Assembly (NCBI GenBank): GCA_008180335.1
Contig: VTEF01000003.1
Span: forward strand, 186,001-250,000
Length of the DNA: 64,000 nucleotides
Origin: Priestia megaterium
GTDB taxonomy: Bacteria > Bacillota > Bacilli > Bacillales > Bacillaceae_H
Direction of reading: 5' to 3'
In this document: positions 9,687 through 18,214 of the stretch, in pieces
Numbering within the stretch: position 1 is the stretch's first letter
Layout: the number at the start of each line of letters is the position of its first letter
Translations under genes and position numbers: made by a program
The notes under the pieces: model-generated
The model's database searches: none
What the model was told of the DNA's origin: nothing
Seen by the model: the letters and a program-made list of their open reading frames with translations, nothing else

Positions 9687-9775
9687 GAAACGAAAGCATA
9701 AAAAATACGTGGAAATACACATATATTTAGCTGTCGTTTCACTTCTCAATCCCCGAAGAAGTTGAAACTTAGCAA

Positions 9776-9930
9776 TAAAGATAGGTGTCCTGACTCGTGC
9801 ATCACCCTACTCAAGATCCTTCCCATGTTTTCACACAGTGGCATTTCTTTTTCGTCCACACTTACAGTTGCGGGGGCAGTTTTGGCTTATGACCAAATTC
9901 CCTATTAAGCCCAGCGGCGTCTTTATTGCT
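9776..9930 (-). promoter_or_regulatory. Cobalamin riboswitch aptamer
   Basis: Read on the minus strand, the segment contains in order AATAGGGAA, ACTGCCCCCGCAACTGTAA, GCCACTG, GGGAAGG and a terminal B12 box AGTCAGGACACCT. This order and spacing is diagnostic of the adenosylcobalamin riboswitch class. The box differs from the usual AGGAGACC at one base. It precedes the cobI operon and an intrinsic terminator, so repression by cobalamin at transcription is expected. Confidence 0.93.
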
Positions 9931-10060
9931 TGCTAATAATATCAAATATATACGAAATTTTAAAACTATCAGACTAATAGAAGTATCTACCATATCATAG
10001 CGTATATTTTTATAGTTTTCAACACCATTCTTTCTGCGATGTAAGTAATAAACGGAAGTA

Positions 10061-10096
10061 CAAAAAGCGCAGAGAGTTATATCTCTGCGCTTTTTG
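10061..10096. terminator. Bidirectional terminator
   Basis: A 15-bp perfect stem (CAAAAAGCGCAGAGA and its complement) encloses a 6-base loop. On the minus strand it ends in a T run and lies 20 bases after the small gene at 10116-10274, so it terminates that gene. It also insulates the cobI promoter region. Confidence 0.85.
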
Positions 10097-10115
10097 TATG
10101 TTGTAATCTCCTCAT

Positions 10116-10274
10116 TTAAACAGCAGTTAACTTAAAACATGGATCATTAAAGTAAATAACTTCTGAAAGAACCTTACATCCTTTAATTACTACGAATGCT
10201 TCCCTCGCTTGCTTTTCTGTCTCATACTCAAACATTGTTGTACCTTCTTTAGAATACACTGTAATTATCCACAT
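10116..10274 (-). CDS. Small conserved-looking protein, 52 residues
   Basis: This short reading frame starts MWIITVYSKEGTTMFEYE and ends CFKLTAV. The ATG is preceded eight bases upstream by GGAGGG, and a strong terminator follows the stop by 20 bases, so the unit looks like a complete monocistronic gene. It has no membrane segment and a mixed charge pattern. I do not recognise a functional domain; a similar small hypothetical protein seems common in bacilli, but that is recollection only. Confidence 0.75.
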   Translation of the reverse strand: MWIITVYSKEGTTMFEYETEKQAREAFVVIKGCKVLSEVIYFNDPCFKLTAV

Positions 10275-10449
10275 CTAAAGTTCCCTCCAACTAAAAGTTT
10301 TATAAATATTGAACGTTTTCCAACACATATTATGGACAATTTTTTAAAGTTTTGAAACCCTTTCTACAAAACTTGTCAAAAAAAACTTTTATCTAAAAAA
10401 AATCCTTTTTATCCATTATATAAATTAACGTTTTTTCTCGAAATAATGA

Positions 10450-10478
10450 TTGTTTCATTTTATAAATAAAACTATAGT
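10450..10478 (+). promoter_or_regulatory. Vegetative-type promoter for the AlkD-like gene
   Basis: TTGTTT at 10450-10455 and TATAGT at 10473-10478 are separated by 17 bases and lie 37 bases before the ATG of the next gene. The match to the SigA consensus is fair at both hexamers. Confidence 0.5.
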
Positions 10479-10514
10479 ATAAGTAAAGAAAATCAAAGCA
10501 CAGAGGAGACTATA

Positions 10515-11186
10515 ATGAACTCTTATATTGAGCCGTTGGTTGCGTTATATTTACAGCACGCCAATGAACAAAATGCCATTCAAATGCAGCAATATATGCG
10601 AAATAAATTTCAGTTTTTAGGAATTAAAGCACCAGAGCGTCGAGAATTACTGAAACAATTTTTAACAGAACACCACTTACCTAAAGAAGAAAAATTAGAA
10701 GAAGTTCTACAACAGTTATGGGACTTGCCACAAAGAGAATTTCAAGCAACAGGGCTAGATTTACTAGTGAAAATGAAGGGTGTGCTAACTAAAGATCACA
10801 TCCCGCTTTTAGAATCTTTAATCATCCAAAAGTCATGGTGGGATACAGTAGATCTTCTCGCTTCTAACACTATTGGCTACTTGTTTCAAAAATACCCTGA
10901 AGTGATTCCAATCTATGCAGAAAAATGGATTAACTCAGAAAATATGTGGCTTCAGCGCACTGCTATTTTATACCAGCTAAAATACAAACATAAAACCGAT
11001 TTGAACCGCTTGTTTCGCTACATTGTACAGCATGCTGAATCAGAAGAGTTTTTTATTCAAAAAGCAATCGGATGGTCATTGCGTGAATACTCAAAAACGA
11101 ATCCTGAAGCTGTGCGAACTTTCATTTCAGAACACCAGCTAAAACCACTTAGCAAACGAGAAGGATTAAAACATATTCATAAATAA
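10515..11186 (+). CDS. DNA alkylation repair protein (AlkD-like HEAT-repeat glycosylase)
   Basis: The 223-residue protein matches the DNA alkylation repair family: N-terminal MRNKFQFLGIKAPERRELLKQF (about residues 27-48), the conserved WWDTVD block (about residues 115-120), and a C-terminal QKAIGWSLREYSKTNPE (about residues 184-200). AlkD-type enzymes use helical HEAT-like repeats to excise bulky alkylated purines such as 3- and 7-methyl adducts. The start follows GAGGAG. The gene stands alone between a promoter and a terminator. Family assignment is firm; substrate is inferred. Confidence 0.87.
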   Translation: MNSYIEPLVALYLQHANEQNAIQMQQYMRNKFQFLGIKAPERRELLKQFLTEHHLPKEEKLEEVLQQLWDLPQREFQATGLDLLVKMKGVLTKDHIPLLESLIIQKSWWDTVDLLASNTIGYLFQKYPEVIPIYAEKWINSENMWLQRTAILYQLKYKHKTDLNRLFRYIVQHAESEEFFIQKAIGWSLREYSKTNPEAVRTFISEHQLKPLSKREGLKHIHK

Positions 11187-11232
11187 AGCGGAACAAACAA
11201 TAAAAGCAATTCACTTTCCATATACGTACATA

Positions 11233-11267
11233 AGGAAAAGAGGTGCTGCACACACCTCTTCCTGTTT
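11233..11267. terminator. Terminator shared by convergent genes
   Basis: AGGAA-AAGAGGTG pairs with CACCTCTTCCT around a 7-base loop, with a two-A bulge, followed by TTTT on the plus strand. It lies between the AlkD-like gene (plus) and the M42 peptidase gene (minus). Confidence 0.75.
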
Positions 11268-12304
11268 TATAAAAGGACGATTTTAGATTGAATATAATAA
11301 AATAACAAAGCAGCTGTTTGATCTAAGGAATCTTGATGTGTTCGTTCAAATGCATGTGATGCATCAATACCGGGTCCTATTAATCCATGTACAATGTCAT
11401 GACCTGCTCTAATTGCAGCTGATGCATCTGAACCGTAGTATGGGTAAATATCAAGTTTGTATTTAATATCATGTTCTTTTGAGAGCTCAACTAAATGTTT
11501 ACGAAGTCCATAATGGTAAGGGCCGCTTGCGTCTTTCGCACAAATCGAAACGGTATATTCATCCGTAGATTGCCCATCTCCTATTGCCCCCATATCTACG
11601 GCTAAGTATTCAATCGTTTCTGGCGGAATATTCGAGTTGCCTCCATACCCTATTTCTTCATTATTTGAAATTAAAAAATGAGTTGTATAAGGCAGTTGAA
11701 TATTTTCTGTTTTTAGACGTTTTATTAATTGAAGAAGCAATGCAACACTAGCTTTATCATCTAAATGGCGAGATTTTATAAAACCGCTTTTTGTGATTTC
11801 AACTCGAGAATCAAATGAGATAAAGTCGCCTACTTCAATCCCTAGTCCTCTAACATCGTCTGCATTCCGAACTTTTTCGTCTAATCGTATTTCCATGTTA
11901 TCTTGATTACGTTCTGCCTTACCGGCATCTTTATATACATGCACAGATGTTTGATGCATCAAAATCGTTCCTGAATATGTATTTCCTTCTGCTGTTTCAA
12001 TCTGACAATATTCACCCTCGATTGAGTTATAACGAAAACCACCGATTAAATCTATTTTTAAACGACCGCTTGGTTTAATCTCTTTTACCATCGCACCCAA
12101 TGTATCGACATGAGCGGTTAGCATTCTGTGATGCTGATTATCCATTCCTTTTATAGACGCAATGAGGCCTCCTTTATTATTTCGGCGAGTTTCCACTTTG
12201 AGTTCTTTCAAATAATCTTCTACATACTGTATCACGCGTTCCGTATTTCCTGATGGGCTCGGAATTGAAACTAGTTCTTTGATAAGCTGCACTACTTCTG
12301 ACAT
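11267..12304 (-). CDS. yhfE: M42 family metallopeptidase (YhfE-like)
   Basis: The 345-residue sequence is a cytoplasmic M42/M20-type dinuclear zinc aminopeptidase, often annotated as deblocking aminopeptidase or, misleadingly, endoglucanase. Metal-site motifs are visible: TAHVDTLG (about residues 63-70), RHLDDKASV (about residues 177-185), the catalytic NNEEIGYGG (about residues 211-219), VDMGAIG (about residues 231-237) and a C-terminal histidine in GIDASHAFERTH (about residues 309-320). Length is close to B. subtilis YhfE. The substrate is not evident from sequence. Confidence 0.85.
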   Translation of the reverse strand: MSEVVQLIKELVSIPSPSGNTERVIQYVEDYLKELKVETRRNNKGGLIASIKGMDNQHHRMLTAHVDTLGAMVKEIKPSGRLKIDLIGGFRYNSIEGEYCQIETAEGNTYSGTILMHQTSVHVYKDAGKAERNQDNMEIRLDEKVRNADDVRGLGIEVGDFISFDSRVEITKSGFIKSRHLDDKASVALLLQLIKRLKTENIQLPYTTHFLISNNEEIGYGGNSNIPPETIEYLAVDMGAIGDGQSTDEYTVSICAKDASGPYHYGLRKHLVELSKEHDIKYKLDIYPYYGSDASAAIRAGHDIVHGLIGPGIDASHAFERTHQDSLDQTAALLFYYIQSKIVLL

Positions 12305-12374
12305 CGTTACACTCCTTTAAAACTGTAATATATCTTATAATTTTACCATATGAACTACTATAGAACACACAAAC

Positions 12375-12408
12375 AAAAATCACTCTCTTTAAAAAGAGAG
12401 TGATTTTT
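12375..12408. terminator. Terminator after the IDEAL-domain gene
   Basis: AAAAATCACTCTCTTT and its complement form a 16-bp hairpin with a two-base gap, giving U-rich tails on both strands. It lies just downstream of the minus-strand gene at 12427-12624. Confidence 0.85.
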
Positions 12409-12426
12409 CAACTAATCCGTCATCTA

Positions 12427-12624
12427 TTAAGAAATTTTCTTTAATTGTTCTGTTAGCTTTAAAAATTCTTCTTTATTCATATTCTCTAGTGACTGGTCGA
12501 TTTCTTCTTTAAGCTTTGCTTTACGGAAATCTGCAATTAATTTGTCTAATATCATTTCGGCAAATAAAGCATCTAACACCTTTACATCAAGTTTTCGGGA
12601 TGAGTTCAACAAGTCCTTTTTCAT
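12427..12624 (-). CDS. Small IDEAL-domain protein
   Basis: The 65-residue protein is almost entirely an IDEAL-type domain: EMILDKLIADFRKAKLKEE followed by IDQSLENMNKEEFLKLTEQL. This short alpha-helical motif (Pfam IDEAL) is found in several small proteins of Bacillaceae such as YpiB and YozD, with no general biochemical role that I can assign. Ribosome site AAGGAG lies before the ATG, and a long terminator follows. It appears monocistronic. Confidence 0.7.
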   Translation of the reverse strand: MKKDLLNSSRKLDVKVLDALFAEMILDKLIADFRKAKLKEEIDQSLENMNKEEFLKLTEQLKKIS

Positions 12625-12763
12625 AAGAAATCAACTCCTTGTCTTTTTTATACTATAACAGAATTTTTCAGATTTTTCAAACTTTTTTTCAACAATAATA
12701 CAAAAAGGAAGAATTCAATCGGTTTGCCTACCTCCTTTTGTTATTTATTTTCTCTCTGCAACA

Positions 12764-12796
12764 AAAAAGACTGCGATAAAAATCAGCAGTCTTTTT
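12764..12796 (-). terminator. Terminator after the betaine transporter gene
   Basis: AAAAAGACTGC pairs with GCAGTCTTTTT around an 11-base loop, 25 bases downstream of the stop of the minus-strand BCCT gene. Confidence 0.8.
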
Positions 12797-12821
12797 CTGA
12801 ATCAAATAATCCAAACACTAC

Positions 12822-14330
12822 CTATGCAGTTTTCTTTTCTTTTTTCTTCTCTTTACTATCTGATAATTCTAGCTTAAATGATTTAAGAAGTCCATAACAC
12901 ATAACAAATAGAACAATCCCTAAAGGCAGCGCACTTACAATAATCGCTGCTTGCATTCCGGTTATCCCGCCGCTTCCCATTAATACAATAGCAACAGCAG
13001 CTAAAATTAGCCCCCAGCTTAACGTTACAAAAAATGGCGGGTTTAAACTTCCGTTTGTTGTTTGCATTCCTAATACAAATGTCGCTGAATCAGCAGACGT
13101 AACGAAGAAAGTTAAAATTAAGACGATAGAAATAATTGAAAGAAAATCACCAAAAGGCATTTGTTGATAAACAAAGAAGAGAGACGTTTCTAAACTTTGC
13201 TTTGCTACATCTAAACCTTCAATTAGATCATAATAAATCCCTGTTCCTCCAAATACACCAAACCACAGTGAACATACAAGGGTTGGAACAATTAATACAG
13301 CCATTACAAACTCTCGAACCGTTCGGCCTTTTGAAACTCGGGCAATAAATGTTCCTACAAACGGAGTCCAAGAAATCCACCATGCCCAATAAAAAATAGT
13401 CCAATCTTTTACCCATTGATTGTTATCTTCATTAAATGGCGCGAAGCGTAAGCCCATGCTCGGTAAATTTTGAACGTAGCTACCAAAAGTAGTAGAGAAG
13501 AGTTCAATTACGTATTGTGTAGGACTGAGAAAGAGGAAGGAAAAAAACAAGAGGACCGCAAGTAGCATATTTGTATTACTTAAATATTTAATCCCTTTTG
13601 ATAATCCTGTTCCAGCAGACGTAATAAATAAAAGAGTAGTAATTCCTATAATCAGTAACTGAACATTAAAGCTAACAGGTACACCAAATAAATAATGAAA
13701 CCCGCTGTTAATTTGTGCTGCTCCTAGCCCTAGTGAAGCAGAAACACCGAACAGGGTTGCAAATACAGCTACGACATCGACTGTATATCCAATAGGCCCT
13801 TTAACTTTATCTCCTAATACGGGATATAATGTAGCACTCATTAAGCCAGGCATATTTTTTCGAAATTTATAATACGCTAATGCAAGTGCAACCACGGCAT
13901 AAATGGCCCAAGCATGAAACCCCCAGTGCAAATACGTATACTCTAAACTCTTTTTAGCTGATTCAACTGTTTGACCTTGTCCGAATGGCGGATTTGCAAA
14001 ATGTGAAATCGGCTCAGAGATTCCATAAAATAAAAGCCCAATCCCCATTCCTGCACTAAATAACATCGCAAACCATGTCGGTGTGCTAAATTCCGGCTTA
14101 TCTTCTGGTTTGCCAAGCTTAATTTTCCCGTAGCGGCTAAACGCTAAAAACAACGCAAAAATTAAAAAGAACGTTGCCGAAAACTGATAAAACCAGCCGA
14201 ATCGATCAAGGAGATAACCTTGTAAACTTGTCATGACACGAATTAAGTGATCCGGAACGATAACGCCCCACAGAACAAATAAAATACTGACTCCTAATGA
14301 AATCCAAAAAATAGGTGTTACTTTCTTCAC
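12822..14330 (-). CDS. opuD: Glycine betaine transporter, BCCT family (OpuD-like)
   Basis: A sodium-coupled betaine/choline/carnitine transporter of 502 residues with 12 predicted membrane segments. The family signature GMGIGLLFYGISEP (about residues 94-107) and the tryptophan-rich FYWAWWISWTPFVGTF with the following RVSKGRTVREF (about residues 313-340) are clear. The Lys-rich C-terminus resembles the osmosensing tail of related carriers. It probably imports glycine betaine under osmotic stress. The GTG at 14330 was chosen because it is six to seven bases after AAGGGGG; a TTG one codon upstream is possible. OpuD versus BetL naming is uncertain. Confidence 0.82.
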   Translation of the reverse strand: MKKVTPIFWISLGVSILFVLWGVIVPDHLIRVMTSLQGYLLDRFGWFYQFSATFFLIFALFLAFSRYGKIKLGKPEDKPEFSTPTWFAMLFSAGMGIGLLFYGISEPISHFANPPFGQGQTVESAKKSLEYTYLHWGFHAWAIYAVVALALAYYKFRKNMPGLMSATLYPVLGDKVKGPIGYTVDVVAVFATLFGVSASLGLGAAQINSGFHYLFGVPVSFNVQLLIIGITTLLFITSAGTGLSKGIKYLSNTNMLLAVLLFFSFLFLSPTQYVIELFSTTFGSYVQNLPSMGLRFAPFNEDNNQWVKDWTIFYWAWWISWTPFVGTFIARVSKGRTVREFVMAVLIVPTLVCSLWFGVFGGTGIYYDLIEGLDVAKQSLETSLFFVYQQMPFGDFLSIISIVLILTFFVTSADSATFVLGMQTTNGSLNPPFFVTLSWGLILAAVAIVLMGSGGITGMQAAIIVSALPLGIVLFVMCYGLLKSFKLELSDSKEKKKEKKTA

Positions 14331-14465
14331 CAAATTCCCCCTTACAGTTTTATGTTATGCAAACCATAAAAAATCTATTTATGTATACCCTTTTATAAAA
14401 GCGGCTAAACATCTTTTTTAAAAAAATATTTTTTATGTTAAATCCTGCTCGTTTTTACTGAATAA

Positions 14466-14499
14466 AAAAATGAAACCTTAATGTAAAGGTTTCATTTTT
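14466..14499. terminator. Terminator after the ammonium transporter gene
   Basis: AAAAATGAAACCTT pairs with AAGGTTTCATTTTT around a short loop; the hairpin ends 10 bases before the final stop codon of the minus-strand gene remnant at 14509. Confidence 0.82.
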
Positions 14500-14508
14500 C
14501 ATGTCTAT

Positions 14509-15788
14509 TTAGGAATCCACTGCTTTCTCTTTGACTTCAACATAATGGTTCTCAAATTGAATGAATTCGTGTGACTGATCCACAGCCACAATCCCGTGAT
14601 AACTAATATCTAGTCCAATTTCTTCCTCTTCTTCTGTTGCACGGAGCGGAACTACAAGACTGATTACTTTTAAGCCAATCCATGTAATTGCAATCCCCAT
14701 CCACATAAAGCAATTAATCCTACTGACTGAATTCCTAATAAAGACCATCCTCCTCCTGTAAAGAGGCCTCCTTCTGTGGCAAACAAGCCTACAGCAAGCG
14801 TTCCCCACATACCAGAAGCAGCATGAACGGGAAATGCTCCAACCGGATCATCAATTCGGCGCGATTCTAACCAATTTGTAGCAGCCATCATTAACAGACC
14901 GGATACCGCTCCAATAAAAATAGCTGAAGGTGTACTTACAAACGCGCATCCAGCAGTAATACCTACTAAACCTGCTAGCGATCCGTTAATAACGGATCGA
15001 GCATCTGAACGATTATGTCTAAATAACGTATAAAACAAAGTCGCTGCTCCACCAGATGCAGCTGATAACATTGTAATAATCGCAATGTGTCCAATTCGAA
15101 CATCTGTTGCATTTAACGTACTTCCTGCATTAAAACCAAACCAACTAAACCATAATAAAAATGCTCCAACTGAAGCTAAAGGAAGATTGCTCGGCAACGA
15201 GATAGAACTTGTTCCATAGTATGTAAACTTCCCTTTTCGAGGTCCTATCAAAATAGCAGCAAGTGCAGAAAATCCTCCAAGTGCATGAATTCCTGCTGAA
15301 CCTGAAAAATCTAACATACCTAGCTGACTAATCCAGCCTCCTCCCCAAATCCAATGTCCTGCTATCGGATAAATAAACGTCGTCATCAATACTGCATAAA
15401 GGAGATACGCACGAAAATTAATCCGTTCTGCAACCGCTCCTGAAACAATTGAAATAACCGCGATAACAAACGCACACTGAAATAGCCAAAATGTCTCCAG
15501 TCCAATCGGAATATCTAAGTGAGCTAAATCACCAGTTAATGCAAAGCCGCTCTCCCCAACAATTCCTCCTAAATCCTTACCATACATAAGTCCAAATCCG
15601 ATCATATAAAAACAAAGTGTACCAATTGTAATATCAGCGAATACTTTCATAATAATATTTACATTATTTTTATAACGAACAAATCCTGCTTCTAAAAGAG
15701 CAAATCCGCCCTCCATCAGCAAAATCATTGCTGCTGTTAATACTACCCACGTTGTATTCAGCCCTAAATTTAACTCATCTACACTCAC
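14509..15788 (-). pseudogene. amt: Ammonium transporter (Amt family) interrupted by a one-base frameshift
   Basis: Frame one encodes 372 residues with Amt hallmarks: EGGFALLEAGFVRYKNN (about residues 26-42), the AGHWIWGGGW loop, FSGSAGIHALGG, and DPVGAFPVHAASGMWGT near the end. It then runs out of frame after ALCGWG. The missing C-terminus (IAITWIGLKVISLVVPLR and an acidic Glu-rich, GLDISYHG tail) continues in the next frame to 14509. One extra base in the CCCC run at 14695-14698 would restore a 426-codon gene. Start is GTG at 15788, overlapping the upstream gene stop as GTGA. It is either a true pseudogene, a strain mutation or a sequencing error. Confidence 0.85.
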
Positions 15789-16189
15789 AGCTGCTCACCC
15801 TCCATCTTTTTTATTTCGTTAATCATCACTGAGGATAAAGCGAGTTGGTCTGTTTCTTCTTTCTCTTTTAACAGCATTAAAATTTGATTTATTTCATTTA
15901 ATTGCTGTTTGATTTGTTCAATTTTCTTAAAGCGATTTTTCACATAAACCCTATATTCTACTGCCTGATGGTGGTTCAATGGCCGTCCGGTAAAAATTTT
16001 ACGAAATGGAGATAAAGACTGATACCATGTTTCTTCCGCTCGCTTCTTTTGTTCATATTTATTAATTTTCTCTTTTATCATTTCAATTTCTTGTTCTTTT
16101 ATTTCTTTAATTGTCGTTAAAATTTTTATCATATCTACACGAGAAAGTTGAAAAACAGTGCTATGATATATTTCATCTACAATAACCAT
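15785..16189 (-). CDS. Coiled-coil protein coupled to the ammonium transporter gene
   Basis: The 134-residue product is highly charged (many Lys, Glu and Gln) with heptad-like stretches at about residues 24-50 and 86-112, so coiled coil is likely; a short central region has FRKIFTGRPLNHH. There is no signal peptide or membrane segment. Its stop overlaps the amt start as GTGA, so the two are translationally coupled, which suggests a partner or regulator of the transporter. It is not a recognisable PII (GlnK) protein, the usual Amt partner. The start is uncertain: no good ribosome site precedes 16189, and an internal ATG at 16132 is possible. Confidence 0.55.
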   Translation of the reverse strand: MVIVDEIYHSTVFQLSRVDMIKILTTIKEIKEQEIEMIKEKINKYEQKKRAEETWYQSLSPFRKIFTGRPLNHHQAVEYRVYVKNRFKKIEQIKQQLNEINQILMLLKEKEETDQLALSSVMINEIKKMEGEQL

Positions 16190-16344
16190 GTTATATCTAC
16201 TTATACAAAATGTTATATTTAGAACATTTAATCAAGTCAATCTATAAAACTATTTATTTTATATTTTCAAAAAATAAAGCTGTAGACTTGCTGGTATCAA
16301 TTCGAGAATACTAACTTATTTCTTGGATTTTTCCGACAAATTGG

Positions 16345-16373
16345 TTGCTTTTATCTTATATTAAATTTACAAT
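16345..16373 (+). promoter_or_regulatory. Promoter of yjlC-ndh
   Basis: TTGCTT (16345-16350) and TACAAT (16368-16373) are spaced by 17 bases, a good SigA-type match. Transcription would begin near 16380, at the left end of the Rex site. Confidence 0.6.
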
Positions 16374-16379
16374 AGATTA

Positions 16380-16397
16380 ATGTGCATGACTTCACAA
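16380..16397. promoter_or_regulatory. Rex operator upstream of yjlC-ndh
   Basis: The 18-mer ATGTGCATGACTTCACAA matches the Rex consensus TTGTGAA-N4-TTCACAA at 12 of 14 defined positions, with the right half perfect. It covers the predicted transcription start. In B. subtilis, ndh (yjlD) is a known Rex target, which links NADH level to NADH dehydrogenase synthesis; the same control is inferred here. Confidence 0.72.
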
Positions 16398-16469
16398 CGC
16401 AGGTTAGAAGTCTAGCAGATAATTAGGCAACTACATATGCAACAATATACAGCAAAGGAGGACTTTTCT

Positions 16470-16925
16470 ATGTCTCAAACAACTATTCAAAAGCCAGCAG
16501 AAGAAACTTCTGCAGAAAGTCAAGCAACGGCAGCAACTAACAATAATCAAGCCGATGTTTTAGATCAATTGTTAAAGCCGGAAGTACAACAATCATTAAC
16601 AGTTCTTGTTGACAATTTACCTAAATTAGCAGAAATGGTAACGGTATTAACAAAAACGTATGACTTAACACAATCTTTATTAACAGACCGTGTTTTAAAA
16701 GAAGATTTACTTGCTGGTGCAAAAGAGTTTATTGAACCAGTTGAAGGAAAAGTGAAAGATCTTGCAGCATCAGCTATTGAAGCAAATGACCGCGCAGAAG
16801 CAAATCAATCTACAACGATTGGTTTATTCGGCTTGTTACGTATGCTTAAAGATCCACAAGTACAAAAATTATTCCGCTTTGCACAAGCGTATTTAGAAGT
16901 TACAGGCGAAAAACAAAAACAATAA
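16470..16925 (+). CDS. yjlC: DUF1641 protein YjlC
   Basis: The 151-residue protein has a low-complexity Gln/Ala/Thr-rich N-terminus (about residues 1-30) and a DUF1641-type helical region containing VLTKTYDLTQSLLTDRVLKED and a glycine-leucine segment (TIGLFGLLRMLKDPQVQK, about residues 120-137). Its role is unknown, but it is encoded directly ahead of ndh, as in B. subtilis. The ATG at 16470 follows AAAGGAGG; an upstream in-frame ATG at 16437 lacks such a site. Confidence 0.85.
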   Translation: MSQTTIQKPAEETSAESQATAATNNNQADVLDQLLKPEVQQSLTVLVDNLPKLAEMVTVLTKTYDLTQSLLTDRVLKEDLLAGAKEFIEPVEGKVKDLAASAIEANDRAEANQSTTIGLFGLLRMLKDPQVQKLFRFAQAYLEVTGEKQKQ

Positions 16926-16967
16926 TCATAACTTTATTCTTTTAAAAGTGTGAACGGAGGATCGACT

Positions 16968-18146
16968 ATGTCAAAACATATTTTAATTCTAGGTGGCGGC
17001 TACGGTGGTCTGCTTACTGCACTAACAGCTCGCCAACACTTAAGTGCGGATGACGCAAAAATTACAGTAGTAAACCGCTTCCCTACTCATCAAATTATTA
17101 CTGAATTACATCGTTTAGCTGTTGGTGGATTAACCGAGAAAGCAGTAGCTCTTCCACTTGAAAAACTATTAAAAGGCCATAACGTTGATTTAAAAATTGC
17201 TAGTGTTAAAGAAATTTCTCCAGATCAACGTCAAGTATCTCTTGAAGATGGTACAAAATTAAGCTATGACTACTTAGTAACTGCATTAGGTAGTGAAACT
17301 GCTTATTTCGGAATTCCTGGCCTTCAAGAACACAGCTTTGTGCTTAAATCAGTAAATGATGCTAACCGTTTACGTGAACATGTCGAGGCTTGTATTGCTG
17401 AATATAGCAAAACAAAAAATAAAGCGGACGCTACAATTGTTGTGGGCGGCGGTGGTCTAACAGGTATTGAACTTGTTGGCGAATATGCTGACTTAATGCC
17501 AAGCCTATGCCTAAAACACGGTATTGATCCAAAAGAAATTTCTCTATACTGTGTGGAAGCAGCTCCTACTGTTCTTCCTGGTTTCCCTGTTGAATTAGTA
17601 GAACGCGCTCAAACAAGCTTAACTAAACGTGGTGTTACATTTATTACAGGTACTCCTGTAACGAAAATGGATGCAACAACAGTTGAGTTAAAAGACGGAA
17701 GCAAAATTGAAACAAAAACAATGGTATGGACTGGCGGCGTTCAAGGTAACTCTGTTGTGGCAAACTCAGGCATTGAAGTAAACCGTGGCCGTGCGCTTGT
17801 AAATGAATTCTTACAATCTACTTCTCATGAAGACATCTTCCTTGCTGGTGACAGCGCTGTCGTTATGGGTCCTGAAGGTCGTCCTTATCCGCCAACTGCA
17901 CAATTAGCTTGGCAAATGGGTGAAGTAGTAGGCGTAAACTTAGCTGTAGCAATTAAAGGCGGTGCCATGCATTCGTTCTCGCCTGTATTCTCTGGTACAC
18001 TAGGAAGCCTTGGACGTAAAGATGCAATTGGTACAATTGGCGAAAATAAAACCCAATTAAAAGGTTTACCAGCATCTCTTATGAAAGAAGCTAGTAACGT
18101 TCGTTACTTATCACATATTAAAGGATTATTTGCTTTAGCATACTAA
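16968..18146 (+). CDS. ndh: Type II NADH dehydrogenase Ndh (YjlD)
   Basis: A membrane-associated, non-proton-pumping NADH:menaquinone oxidoreductase of 392 residues, the same length as the B. subtilis enzyme. FAD-binding GGGYGGLLTALTAR (about residues 8-21), NAD-binding VVGGGGLTGIELVGEYA (about residues 159-175) and the late FLAGDSAVV (about residues 291-299) are present. The C-terminus has a hydrophobic, basic segment that can anchor it to the membrane. The start at 16968 follows CGGAGG. It is co-transcribed with yjlC and ends in a strong terminator. Confidence 0.92.
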   Translation: MSKHILILGGGYGGLLTALTARQHLSADDAKITVVNRFPTHQIITELHRLAVGGLTEKAVALPLEKLLKGHNVDLKIASVKEISPDQRQVSLEDGTKLSYDYLVTALGSETAYFGIPGLQEHSFVLKSVNDANRLREHVEACIAEYSKTKNKADATIVVGGGGLTGIELVGEYADLMPSLCLKHGIDPKEISLYCVEAAPTVLPGFPVELVERAQTSLTKRGVTFITGTPVTKMDATTVELKDGSKIETKTMVWTGGVQGNSVVANSGIEVNRGRALVNEFLQSTSHEDIFLAGDSAVVMGPEGRPYPPTAQLAWQMGEVVGVNLAVAIKGGAMHSFSPVFSGTLGSLGRKDAIGTIGENKTQLKGLPASLMKEASNVRYLSHIKGLFALAY

Positions 18147-18153
18147 TTCTACC

Positions 18154-18191
18154 AAAAAAGCTTCAGCACTATTTGCATGCTGAAGCTTTTT
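18154..18191 (+). terminator. Terminator of yjlC-ndh
   Basis: AAAAAGCTTCAGCA pairs with TGCTGAAGCTTTTT around a 9-base loop, beginning eight bases after the ndh stop, with a T run on the plus strand. Confidence 0.9.
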
Positions 18192-18214
18192 CAATTCAAT
18201 ATCTTTTCTTCTTC

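Noticed and set aside
9552-9749. 65-codon minus-strand frame in the cobI leader
   Set aside because: It overlaps the leader terminator, has no ribosome site and unusual aromatic-rich composition; the segment is regulatory RNA.
16189-16205. TnrA-like box near the start of the coiled-coil/amt unit
   Set aside because: The dyad differs from TGTNA-N7-TNACA by one base and overlaps the proposed start codon; too weak to list as a site.
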